This document shows, in pieces, positions 1 to 5,576 of a DNA stretch of 6,712 nt; the stretch's first letter is position 1, and each line of letters starts with the position of its first letter. The stretch lies in contig JAICJW010000255.1 in NCBI GenBank assembly GCA_025928215.1, positions 1 through 6,712 of the forward strand, read 5' to 3'. Source of the stretch: Chloroflexia bacterium (GTDB lineage: Bacteria > Chloroflexota > Chloroflexia > Thermomicrobiales > JALYUS01). A program made the translations under genes and the position numbers. The notes beneath the pieces were generated by a model. That model did not search any database. It saw nothing but the letters and a program-made list of their open reading frames with translations, and was not told where the DNA came from.

Positions 1-995
1 GGACGGCGCGCGGCAGCGGGCATCTGCTGCTCTTCAATGTCTTCATCCTCGGCGCGCTGATCACCGCCTTCCTCTCGCTCGACGTGACGATCATCGTGCT
101 GACGCCGATCGTCTACGCGGTGGTGGACCGCCTCGGCATCGACCCGCTCCCCTATCTCTTCGCCTGCGCCTTCGTGGCGAACACCGCCTCGCTCTTCCTG
201 CCGATGTCGAACCTCACCAATATCCTCGTCTACGATCTGCTCCATCTTTCGTTCGAGCACTTCGCGGCGGTGATGCTCCTGCCGAATCTCGCCGCGCTCG
301 CCGTCAATATCGGCATCTTCTTCGCGATCTTCTGCCATCAACTTCCCCGCCGCTTCGCGACGACGGCGCTGACCGACGGCGCTCCGCCGCCTGGCTTTGC
401 GATTGCTGCCGTGAGTCTCGCTGTGGTGCTGGTGGCCCTGCTCGCCTTCGGCCTGCTCGCCCTGCCGCTCGCCATCCCGGCGTGCGTTGGTGCTGTTGCC
501 CTCGCTACCGCCGCGATGACGCGACGTATCGTGACGGGGCGCGCGCTTGCCGGGAGCGTCAGTTGGTCCCTCTTCCCCTTCGTGATCGCGATGTTCACGG
601 TGATGCGCGGGCTGGAACGGGCGTGGCTCCCGCATCTCCATACGATTCCGAGCGGACAGGGCTTAGGAACGCTGCTCGTGATCGCCTTCGGCACGGGCAT
701 TGGCGCGAATGTCGTCAATAATGTGCCGATGATCGCGGCGATGATTACCCTATTGCGCGCGGTCGCGGTGCCGGTGCCCGAGCATCTCGCCTTCGCGACG
801 CTGATCGGGACGAATATCGGGCCGAGCGTCCTCACCTTCGGCTCGCTGGCAACGATGCTCTGGCTGGCGCTCATGCGCAAGCGAGGCGTTGACGTGAGCG
901 CGCGCGCCTACCTGCGCATCGGGCTGATTACCACGCCACCGATGCTGCTCGCCGCGACAGTAACGCTCTGGCTGGTGCTCGGCGGTCTCTCATGA
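1..995 (+). CDS. arsB: ArsB-type arsenite/anion efflux transporter, C-terminal part (5' end cut by window edge)
   Basis: This is an integral membrane transporter of the ArsB/NhaD (ion transporter) superfamily, most like ArsB, which exports arsenite or antimonite across the inner membrane. The frame is open from base 3, giving 330 visible codons; E. coli ArsB has about 429, so roughly the first 100 residues are missing. The GTG at 84 is internal, because the 27 codons before it (with FNVFILGALITAFLSLDVT) continue the family pattern. Visible family signatures are LTPIV, NTASLFLPMSNLTNILV (E. coli: DTASLPLIVSNLVNIV), NVVNNVPM, and GTNIGPSVLTFGSLATMLW (ArsB: LGPKITPIGSLATLLW). The protein is strongly hydrophobic with about eight membrane segments, and a less conserved loop near bases 340-560 separates the two halves. 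Its TGA overlaps the ATG of the next gene (ATGA, 992-995), so the two are probably translationally coupled. No ArsR or ArsC is in view, so the substrate is inferred from family only. Confidence 0.85.
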   Translation, partial: TARGSGHLLLFNVFILGALITAFLSLDVTIIVLTPIVYAVVDRLGIDPLPYLFACAFVANTASLFLPMSNLTNILVYDLLHLSFEHFAAVMLLPNLAALAVNIGIFFAIFCHQLPRRFATTALTDGAPPPGFAIAAVSLAVVLVALLAFGLLALPLAIPACVGAVALATAAMTRRIVTGRALAGSVSWSLFPFVIAMFTVMRGLERAWLPHLHTIPSGQGLGTLLVIAFGTGIGANVVNNVPMIAAMITLLRAVAVPVPEHLAFATLIGTNIGPSVLTFGSLATMLWLALMRKRGVDVSARAYLRIGLITTPPMLLAATVTLWLVLGGLS

Positions 996-1627
996 CGCTC
1001 ACCGTCGTCATTCTCGCGGGCGGGCAGAGCCGCCGGATGGGAGCGGATAAGGCGCTCCTGCGGCTCCCGTCCGGGGGGCCGACACTCATTGAGCGGGTCG
1101 TGGCGGTAGCACGGGCGGTGACGGAAGATGTGGTCGTCGTTACGGGGGATACGGGGCGGTTGCCGCCGATGCCGGTCCGGACGGCACCGGATACGATCGC
1201 GGGGGCGGGGCCGCTGGCGGGATGCATTGCGGGGTTTGAGGCGGCACAGTATCCGGACATCCTCGCCCTTGCCTGCGATCTTCCCTATCTCTCCGTGCCG
1301 CTCCTTCGGTGGATGGCCGCATTGCCCCGACGATGGGACGCGCTCGTCCCTTCACTCCCGAACGCGGATGGCAAACCGGGGTGGGAACCGCTGCATGCGA
1401 TCTACACGCGCGCCTGCCTCGCCCCGATGCGCGCCGCTTTCGACCGGGGCGACCGGCACGCGACCGCGTTCTTCCCCGCGATCACCGTGCAGCCACTGAC
1501 CGCCGACGCGATGCGACCCTATGACCCGCTTGGCCGCTCCACGGTGAGCGTCAACACGCCGCAGGCATGGGCCGAAGCCGCCGATTGGCTAGCGCGGCAA
1601 CCCGACGCTATACTACGCGACGAATGA
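992..1627 (+). CDS. mobA: MobA-like molybdenum cofactor guanylyltransferase
   Basis: This is a cytoplasmic nucleotidyltransferase, most probably MobA, which transfers GMP from GTP to molybdopterin cofactor to make the guanine dinucleotide form used by DMSO-reductase-family enzymes. The 211 residues match the family's usual size (E. coli MobA 194). The N-terminal signature LAGGQSRRMGADKALL (residues 8-23) binds the nucleotide phosphates. GPLAG lies at 73-77. D96 in ACDLP is the expected Mg-binding aspartate. WEPLHAIY (131-138) and VNTP (187-190) match the C-terminal family motifs. The ATG at 992 is right because the signature starts seven residues later and the codon overlaps the previous stop. 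The gene ends with a second ATGA (1624-1627). A related enzyme with CTP specificity (MocA-like) or another sugar nucleotidyltransferase is less likely, given the LAGGxSxRMGxDK and VNTP motifs. Coupling to an ArsB-type gene is unusual for mobA. Confidence 0.88.
   Translation: MTLTVVILAGGQSRRMGADKALLRLPSGGPTLIERVVAVARAVTEDVVVVTGDTGRLPPMPVRTAPDTIAGAGPLAGCIAGFEAAQYPDILALACDLPYLSVPLLRWMAALPRRWDALVPSLPNADGKPGWEPLHAIYTRACLAPMRAAFDRGDRHATAFFPAITVQPLTADAMRPYDPLGRSTVSVNTPQAWAEAADWLARQPDAILRDE
1585..1614 (+). promoter_or_regulatory. Possible sigma70-type promoter inside the end of mobA
   Basis: TTGGCT (1585-1590) and TATACT (1609-1614) are separated by 18 bases and resemble -35 and -10 boxes. A start about seven bases later would fall near 1621, directly in front of the ATG at 1624, so a transcript could be almost leaderless for the small frame and have a leader of about 80 bases for the 154-residue gene. 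It lies in coding sequence and is supported by pattern only. Confidence 0.35.
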
Positions 1628-1749
1628 ATCGAGATAATTTCGTGCTGGTGCAGGTGCCGACACCGGGCGCGCTGGCCGGGCAGGATACGTGGGAGATAAA
1701 TGATGACCCTGCAAGGTGGACGCGAGTATCGGAAGTTCATGGTGGATGA
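1624..1749 (+). CDS. Possible 41-residue overlapping small protein
   Basis: This is an unrecognised candidate gene. Its ATG overlaps the mobA stop as ATGA, repeating the arrangement between arsB and mobA, so ribosomes finishing mobA could restart here; there is no Shine-Dalgarno of its own. It begins MNRDNFVLVQVPTPG, is soluble-looking and has no signal peptide. Third-codon positions are strongly G/C from about codon 6 to codon 24 (17 of 19 by my count), as in the neighbouring genes. They lose that bias after about 1697, where the next gene's frame takes over. The last 50 bases overlap the 154-residue gene in another frame. It may be a real small protein, a leader peptide that couples mobA to the next gene, or the remnant of a longer frame broken by a shift near 1695. 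No slippery heptamer is visible. Confidence 0.33.
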   Translation: MNRDNFVLVQVPTPGALAGQDTWEINDDPARWTRVSEVHGG

Positions 1750-2164
1750 CGCGCTGGACCCCGCGCTGCTGCCGCTCGATATCTGGAACACGCTCTTTGA
1801 TGAGTATCAGAACAAGCCGGGCAACTTTTACAAGGGGTTCAAGCGGCTTGGCGTCCTCCGCCTCGATGTCGAGCGGGAGATCAAGCAGGCCGAGGAAGCG
1901 GGCAAGTGGCTGACCGAGGACGAAGCAGCCCGATACGTCCTCTACGAGGTGATTGACGAACTCGGCAACGACATGTGGTATCAACGAGCGATGTCGCTAG
2001 TCGAGGAGGATTGCCGTCGGGATGTCGCATGGCGACCGAAGAACTACGCGAAGCACCTCGACCCGGTCTACGACGAGCAGGAGACACGCGGCTGGCAACC
2101 ATACTGGCAACCCGCCCGCTGGGTGCTACCCGGCGCCCAGGCACCCACGGGCAATGAGCAATGA
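1700..2164 (+). CDS. Hypothetical 154-residue acidic protein
   Basis: I do not recognise the family. The product is soluble, rich in Asp, Glu, Trp and Tyr, and apparently mostly helical. It has no signal peptide, membrane segment or cysteine pair resembling a metal site. Visible pieces are an N-terminal segment with PLDIWNTLFDEYQNKPGNFY (about residues 27-46), an amphipathic helix rich in E and K (about 54-72), TEDEAARYVLYEVIDELGNDMWY (about 72-94), and a Trp/Pro-rich tail with WQPYWQPARW. GGGAG at 1691-1695 is a good ribosome binding site for the ATG at 1700 or, with seven bases spacing, the ATG at 1703. A TAA at 1697-1699 in the same frame fixes the upstream limit. The third-position G/C bias is strong throughout, so it is very likely a real gene. 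It sits in the arsB-mobA coupled cluster, which hints at a shared transcript but not at a function. Confidence 0.75.
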   Translation: MMTLQGGREYRKFMVDDALDPALLPLDIWNTLFDEYQNKPGNFYKGFKRLGVLRLDVEREIKQAEEAGKWLTEDEAARYVLYEVIDELGNDMWYQRAMSLVEEDCRRDVAWRPKNYAKHLDPVYDEQETRGWQPYWQPARWVLPGAQAPTGNEQ

Positions 2165-2198
2165 ATGAATAGGGCGGGGTACCTCTCAGTGCTCATTG
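2114..2198 (+). other. Alternative hairpins around the stop codon of the 154-residue gene
   Basis: Two inverted repeats share a few bases. The first pairs GCCCG plus TGGGTGC (2114-2118, 2120-2126) with GCACCCA plus CGGGC (2141-2147, 2148-2152): 12 pairs, one bulged C and a 14-base loop. The second pairs CAATGAGCA (2152-2160) with TGCTCATTG (2190-2198): nine perfect pairs and a 29-base loop that holds the stop codon. Neither is followed by a T run, so they are not a normal intrinsic terminator. They could protect the 3' end of the mRNA, or be chance pairing in GC-rich DNA. Confidence 0.3.
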
Positions 2199-2230
2199 TG
2201 TATCCAGGAACCGCCTCGCTGCGCATATCG

Positions 2231-2258
2231 TTGTACCGAATGCACGGCATACTATCAT
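2231..2258 (+). promoter_or_regulatory. Possible promoter of the lipoprotein gene
   Basis: TTGTAC (2231-2236) and TATCAT (2253-2258) are 16 bases apart in the only intergenic gap before the lipoprotein gene. The predicted start near 2265 gives a leader of about 50 bases. The CATAC pentamer occurs twice around the -10 region (2248-2252 and 2256-2260), separated by three bases. The match to consensus is moderate and other assignments are possible. Confidence 0.35.
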
Positions 2259-2298
2259 ACGGTCACATCCGCTGAACTGAAGATACCAGCTACACGCG

Positions 2299-2308
2299 AG
2301 GGGGGGGG
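2299..2308 (+). promoter_or_regulatory. Ribosome binding site made of an A plus nine G
   Basis: An uninterrupted run of nine G (2300-2308), preceded by A, lies six bases before the ATG at 2315. It is the only purine-rich sequence at the right distance, so it must act as the Shine-Dalgarno site, pairing with the CCUCC of 16S rRNA partly through G-U pairs. A homopolymer of this length is prone to gain or loss of bases during replication. Confidence 0.6.
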
Positions 2309-2314
2309 TACACC

Positions 2315-3073
2315 ATGGTCATGATGGTAGGGAAGTGGGCGCATCGAGGGATGGCGGCGGGAGTGTTGCTGCTGGCGGCGGCACTCCTGAGCGCGTGCAT
2401 CGAGGCGAATTCCGCCAGTACGATCAACACTGACTTCACGGGCACGACGAACATCCGCATCGGCATCTCCAAAGTCGCCCTCCAGACACTGGCGTCGGTT
2501 GGCAACAGCCTCGGTGGTACACCCACGCCGGATGCCGGAGGCACATCGCCATCAAGTTCCGGCGGCTCACTCGATAATCCCTTTGGCGACGTGACGAACC
2601 AGGTCACGAGCATGGGCGGCACAGCGACACCCTACGATAACGGGAATTTTACGGGCGTTGACATCGCATTACCCTTCAAATCGCTCGATGAGATGCAGAG
2701 TCAGATCAACACCATCCTCGGCGGTTCGTCGTCCGGCGCACCAAGCGCGTCAAGCCCACCAACGGGGAGTGGAAGCGGCCAGGATTCACCACTGATTCAG
2801 ATTACCGCCACGAGCACCGATAGCGGTATCCGCATTGATGGCACAGTGGACCCATTAAGTTCGCTCAATGACCCCAACAACCCGAACGCCGTCCCCGGCC
2901 TCGATCTGTCGGCGCTCTTGCTCGGTGGCGGTCAAGTGCAACTCTCCTTCACCATGCCTGGTGCGATCACGAACGCGGACGCGCTCGCGACGCAGAATGG
3001 CAATACCGTCTCGTGGAGCTTCAAAGTCGGCGACAAGGCCGCGACGATCTTCGCGGAAGCGAATAAGAGTTAG
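2315..3073 (+). CDS. Secreted lipoprotein, LppM-like
   Basis: This is a predicted lipid-anchored extracytoplasmic protein of 252 residues. The N-terminus has Lys/Arg/His, then a hydrophobic stretch (about residues 13-25) and a lipobox LSAC with the modified cysteine at C28. The mature part begins with a strand-forming region (STINTDFTGTTNIRIGIS) and includes low-complexity linkers rich in Gly, Ser, Pro and Thr at about 67-90 and 136-155. It ends in a segment with QLSFTMPGAI, GNTVSWSF and a short A-rich finish. That C-terminal pattern (a tMPG-type strand, then N-G-N-x-V-x-W) resembles the LppM domain of actinobacterial lipoproteins and related DUF3153-type proteins; I call it by resemblance only. 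The ATG at 2315 is chosen because the G9 tract sits six bases upstream; ATGs at 2321 and 2324 are alternatives. It is transcribed alone, between a possible promoter and a strong terminator. Function is unknown, probably at the cell envelope. Confidence 0.8.
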   Translation: MVMMVGKWAHRGMAAGVLLLAAALLSACIEANSASTINTDFTGTTNIRIGISKVALQTLASVGNSLGGTPTPDAGGTSPSSSGGSLDNPFGDVTNQVTSMGGTATPYDNGNFTGVDIALPFKSLDEMQSQINTILGGSSSGAPSASSPPTGSGSGQDSPLIQITATSTDSGIRIDGTVDPLSSLNDPNNPNAVPGLDLSALLLGGGQVQLSFTMPGAITNADALATQNGNTVSWSFKVGDKAATIFAEANKS

Positions 3074-3088
3074 CGCGGGTCATGAGAA

Positions 3089-3140
3089 TGGTGGTGGCCT
3101 TCAGCCTGCCGAGCCAATAGCAGGCTGAAGACCACCACCA
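3089..3140. repeat. REP-like imperfect palindrome, full copy
   Basis: Arms 3089-3109 and 3120-3140 pair over 21 positions with a single mismatch (C3098 against A3131), leaving a ten-base loop (CGAGCCAATA). The outer part is a run of GGT/ACC triplets and the inner part is CTTCAGCCTGC with its complement. The right arm (3120-3142) matches 3972-3994 at 20 of 23 positions, so this is a dispersed repeat rather than only a terminator stem. It lies between two convergent genes, immediately before the intrinsic terminator, as REP-type elements often do. Confidence 0.7.
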
Positions 3141-3146
3141 CCAGGG

Positions 3147-3188
3147 ACAAAGCAGGAGGGGCGCATGCCCCTCCTGCTTTGTTTCTTT
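3147..3188 (+). terminator. Intrinsic terminator after the lipoprotein gene
   Basis: A perfect 16-pair stem (3147-3162 with 3167-3182) around the loop GCAT, with a GC-rich core (GCAGGAGGGGC), runs into TTTGTTTCTTT. This is a strong rho-independent terminator for the plus strand, about 75 bases past the lipoprotein stop. Read from the minus strand it forms an equal stem ending in CTTTGT but lacks a long U tract, so it may only weakly terminate the convergent YggT-family gene. Confidence 0.85.
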
Positions 3189-3212
3189 ATTATCGATCAT
3201 CGATTATCGCGT

Positions 3213-3851
3213 TCAGAACCGCCGCACACTCCGGCGATACTCGCGGGTGCCACGGGATGGACCACCGAGCACGATACCGAGCAGCCAGGTGACGAAGAAG
3301 GCGATCAGCGCCCAGACCACGATCGCGACGATCGTGCTGACCTCGAGGACATTGCTCCCCGAGACGCTGTCCGTGAAGATGCCCCGGAACGGCGCGACGA
3401 AGGCGGCCGTCGAGTTATACACGAAACTGACGAAACTGCTGGCGGTGTTCGCGCCCGTCGCCTTGAGAATAAAGCGAATGACCAGCCCGACCAGCAGCAA
3501 CCCGGTGAGGAACCAGATGATCCGCGTCGCGAGGTCGAGCATTGAAAGTCGCCCCGCTGCTTCGTCCTCCACAACGCGGTCACTCACATATTCATCGCGC
3601 ACCGGCGCCGCAACGACTGGCGGCGGAACGACGCGCTCGTGTACAACCGGCTGCTCCACGACACGCTCCCGCACGACCTCATTAGGAAGCGGCACCGTTT
3701 CCGCATAGGGCGCGGGATCGCCATAGGCAACCGGCTGTCCGTACGCTACCGGCTCACCGGCGCCCCGTTCTTCGGAGACTGTGTGCCGCTCCACCGGCAC
3801 GCCAGCGGCGTCGCGGTAGACCTCATGATTTTCTTCTCTCCGATACGTCAT
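3213..3851 (-). CDS. YggT-family membrane protein with long disordered N-terminal region
   Basis: The C-terminal half is a YggT-type (DUF YGGT) membrane domain: a first membrane segment at about residues 108-130 ending in VIRFILK, then NTASSFVSFVYNST and FVAPFRGIF (family pattern: F..vy..T.P...P.R.i), then a second segment at about 170-195. The first 100 residues are hydrophilic, Val/Pro/Glu-rich and repetitive: EPVAYGQPVAYGDPAPYA (33-50) and a VV(R/H)ERVV pattern (59-75). They look disordered and probably cytoplasmic. Ordinary YggT proteins have about 80-100 residues per domain and no such extension. The ATG is supported by AAGGAG at 3859-3864, seven bases away. The C-terminus is basic (GTREYRRSVRRF). 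YggT proteins are tied loosely to cell division, osmotic tolerance and envelope functions in other bacteria; no specific role can be read here. It is convergent with the lipoprotein gene. Confidence 0.78.
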   Translation of the reverse strand: MTYRREENHEVYRDAAGVPVERHTVSEERGAGEPVAYGQPVAYGDPAPYAETVPLPNEVVRERVVEQPVVHERVVPPPVVAAPVRDEYVSDRVVEDEAAGRLSMLDLATRIIWFLTGLLLVGLVIRFILKATGANTASSFVSFVYNSTAAFVAPFRGIFTDSVSGSNVLEVSTIVAIVVWALIAFFVTWLLGIVLGGPSRGTREYRRSVRRF

Positions 3852-3956
3852 GCTATCGCTCCTTCTCGGTCAACGCTCGCATCCCTGCCGCGCGTATCAA
3901 TTCTTCGATCCATACTCCCCAAAGGCAAGCAGCGTGCCACCAGAGAGCATGACAGC

Positions 3957-3988
3957 AAAAAAGCGAAAGCGGCAGGCTAAAGCCCGCC
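3957..3988 (-). terminator. Probable intrinsic terminator of the M20 hydrolase gene
   Basis: Read on the minus strand, GGCGGGC and GCCTGCC (within 3971-3988) form a seven- to eight-pair stem with one G-U and a small TTTA loop. This is followed by GCTTTCGC and then six T (3957-3962). It lies about 30 bases past the stop of the M20 gene. The T run begins eight bases after the stem, which is farther than ideal. The stem is part of the solo repeat arm described at 3972-3994. Confidence 0.5.
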
Positions 3989-3994
3989 ACCACC
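3972..3994. repeat. REP-like repeat, single arm
   Basis: Twenty of 23 bases match the right arm of the palindrome at 3120-3142, in the same orientation (GCAGGCT, then AAG, then CCACCACC). The opposite long arm is not present nearby, so this is a half copy. It lies between two minus-strand genes and forms the stem of their presumed terminator. Confidence 0.55.
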
Positions 3995-4020
3995 GGTTAT
4001 GATTGAAGAGCCGAAGACCG

Positions 4021-5409
4021 CTATGCGCCGTCCGCAACGCCGAGATAGTGCCATGCAGTTGCGATGGCGACTTGCGTGTACATGATGATCGAGTTCACGT
4101 CTTGCGACTCATCGTTGTTGTGCGCGCCCGCCTTCGATCTATCCGCTTGCGGGTGGCCCGGTGTATAGCCGTATGCATGCACGCCGAGCGGCCGGACGAG
4201 GCGGCTATCCGTGAAGCCGACAGTCAGTGAGGGAATGAAGACGACCTTGTCATAGCCGTTGCGCCGGAGCACGAGGCGCGTCGCCTCCTGCATCGCCTCG
4301 ACACACGGATCGTCCTGCGGCGAGGCGGAGGAGATCGCCGTTGTGCGCACCTCGACATTCACGAAATCAAGCCCGTCGAGGATGTGGTTGAACTCGCCCC
4401 GGATATAGTCGGCATCCTGCCACGGTAGGGTGCGGATATCGCAGGTGATGTGGCAGCGTTCCGCGATGCTGTTCGACTTGACACCCGCCTGAATCATTGA
4501 GACGCCAATCGTCATGCGGGAGAGCGCCTTGAGGGTTGAGGCGAGCGACGGCTCGCGCTCCCCGACTCGTGCGATGATCCGCTCGACATTCTCCGCGTTC
4601 GCCGCTTCGGAGAGGCCCGCCAGCCGGTCGAGATGCTGAAACATCGGATCGGTCGCATCGAGCGTCGGTTCATACGATTTGATGCGCTGGATGACTTCGT
4701 ACGCGCGATCTATCGCGTTGTCCGCGCGCCATGGTTGGGAAGCATGGAAGCCGCGCCCGCGGACATCGAGATGCACTTCGTAGCGCCCCTTCTCACCGAG
4801 CGAGAAGAAGTAGACGAGCGTGCCGTCCGCCAGTTGCATCGGGATGCCGCCGCCGCCCTCATTGATCGCCGCGGTCGTGTTGACGAGATCGGGCCGGTGC
4901 TCGGCCAGCCAGCCGAAACCATAGACACCGCCGGATTCCTCGTCCGCGCCCGTTTCAACGTGGAGGTCGCCTTTGAGATGCACGCCGGCTCGCTTGAGAA
5001 AGATCGCCGCCATCGTGCTCCCCGCGACGGTGCTCTTCATATCCGAACTGCCCCGCCCCCAGAGCCGCCCATCCTTGATCTCGCCGCCGAACGGGTCCAC
5101 TGTCCAGAGGTTCGGGTCCTCGACCGGGACGACATCCGTATGCCCCAGAAGGCCGAGCGATCGCTCGGTGCCGCCCGCGCCCTTGACAATCGCCACGCAG
5201 TTTCCCCGCGTCGGGGCGCTCTCGACGACGGTGCTTTCAATCGCATCGGCACGCAGTTTCGCGGCGAGGAATTCGGCGGCAGGCGTCTCATTGCCTGTCG
5301 GCATCACCCCGGTGCTAACCGTGTTGATCCGCACCAGGTCCCGCGCGAGCGCAATCACCTCATCCCGCCCCGCCTCGACCAGATCGAGAACTTCATCCAG
5401 CGTCGCCAT
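4021..5409 (-). CDS. M20-family metallopeptidase / ArgE-DapE-type deacylase
   Basis: This is a cytoplasmic di-metal hydrolase of the M20/M25/M40 family (ArgE/DapE/ACY1/CPG2), which cleaves the amide bond of N-acyl amino acids or small peptides. Counting from the ATG at 5409 it has 462 residues, usual for the dipeptidase/aminoacylase branch. Key residues are all visible: H90 and D92 in GHTDVVP, the metal-bridging D123 in GRGSSDMK, E157-E158 (general base and ligand) in GADEESGG, E184 in INEGGG, H222 in GRGFHAS within the dimerisation lid, and H430 in AGAHNNDE. I prefer the ATG at 5409 because AAAGGTGGGG lies just upstream; the in-frame GTG at 5418 is part of that binding site. No neighbour reveals the substrate, so argE, dapE or a dipeptidase name is not justified. 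A possible promoter lies in the AT-rich centre of the inverted repeat upstream. Confidence 0.9.
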   Translation of the reverse strand: MATLDEVLDLVEAGRDEVIALARDLVRINTVSTGVMPTGNETPAAEFLAAKLRADAIESTVVESAPTRGNCVAIVKGAGGTERSLGLLGHTDVVPVEDPNLWTVDPFGGEIKDGRLWGRGSSDMKSTVAGSTMAAIFLKRAGVHLKGDLHVETGADEESGGVYGFGWLAEHRPDLVNTTAAINEGGGGIPMQLADGTLVYFFSLGEKGRYEVHLDVRGRGFHASQPWRADNAIDRAYEVIQRIKSYEPTLDATDPMFQHLDRLAGLSEAANAENVERIIARVGEREPSLASTLKALSRMTIGVSMIQAGVKSNSIAERCHITCDIRTLPWQDADYIRGEFNHILDGLDFVNVEVRTTAISSASPQDDPCVEAMQEATRLVLRRNGYDKVVFIPSLTVGFTDSRLVRPLGVHAYGYTPGHPQADRSKAGAHNNDESQDVNSIIMYTQVAIATAWHYLGVADGA

Positions 5410-5436
5410 TCTCCCCACCTTTCAGAAAAAGCATAC

Positions 5437-5568
5437 GAACCGCAAAGACGCAGAGAACGCAGAGAGCACAGAGAAGATTAGAGAACGAAAGCAGTATGCA
5501 AGATTTGTATATCACATGTATTCTCACATTCTTTTTTGCCCTCTGCGTTCTCTGCGTCTCTGCGGTTC
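5437..5568. repeat. Large inverted repeat with tandem-octamer arms
   Basis: Arms 5437-5468 and 5537-5568 are inverted copies of 32 bases with two mismatches (5445/5560 and 5465/5540), separated by a 68-base AT-rich centre. Each arm is built of near-tandem units: CTCTGCGTT, CTCTGCGT and CTCTGCGG on the right, and the complementary series plus one degenerate unit on the left (5440-5473). The element fills nearly the whole gap between the TPR gene (stop nine bases away) and the M20 gene. The motif resembles dispersed CGCAGAGAACGCAGAG-type repeats that I recall from several unrelated bacterial genomes; I cannot verify this here. There is no reading frame for a transposase inside it. Confidence 0.75.
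5475..5501 (-). promoter_or_regulatory. Weak candidate promoter for the M20 gene, inside the repeat centre
   Basis: On the minus strand TTGCAT (5496-5501) and TAATCT (5475-5480) are 15 bases apart, shorter than the usual 16-18. The surrounding 68-base centre is the most AT-rich part of the window. A start near 5468 would put only one repeat arm in the leader, so the full hairpin would be absent from the M20 mRNA. Confidence 0.22.
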
Positions 5569-5576
5569 ATTTCGTT

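Noticed and set aside
84..86. GTG at 84 as start of the ArsB-type gene
   Set aside because: The codons from base 3 to 83 continue the ArsB membrane pattern, so the gene begins outside the window.
5416..5418. GTG start for the M20 gene giving three extra residues
   Set aside because: The GTG lies within the AAAGGTGGGG ribosome binding site that serves the ATG at 5409.
4633..5481. Long plus-strand frame opposite the M20 gene
   Set aside because: It is the complement of a gene with all M20 catalytic motifs; its product is Arg/His-rich and shows no domain.
5437..5568. CRISPR-like array
   Set aside because: The units are eight to nine bases without spacers and are arranged as an inverted pair, not as direct repeats with unique spacers.
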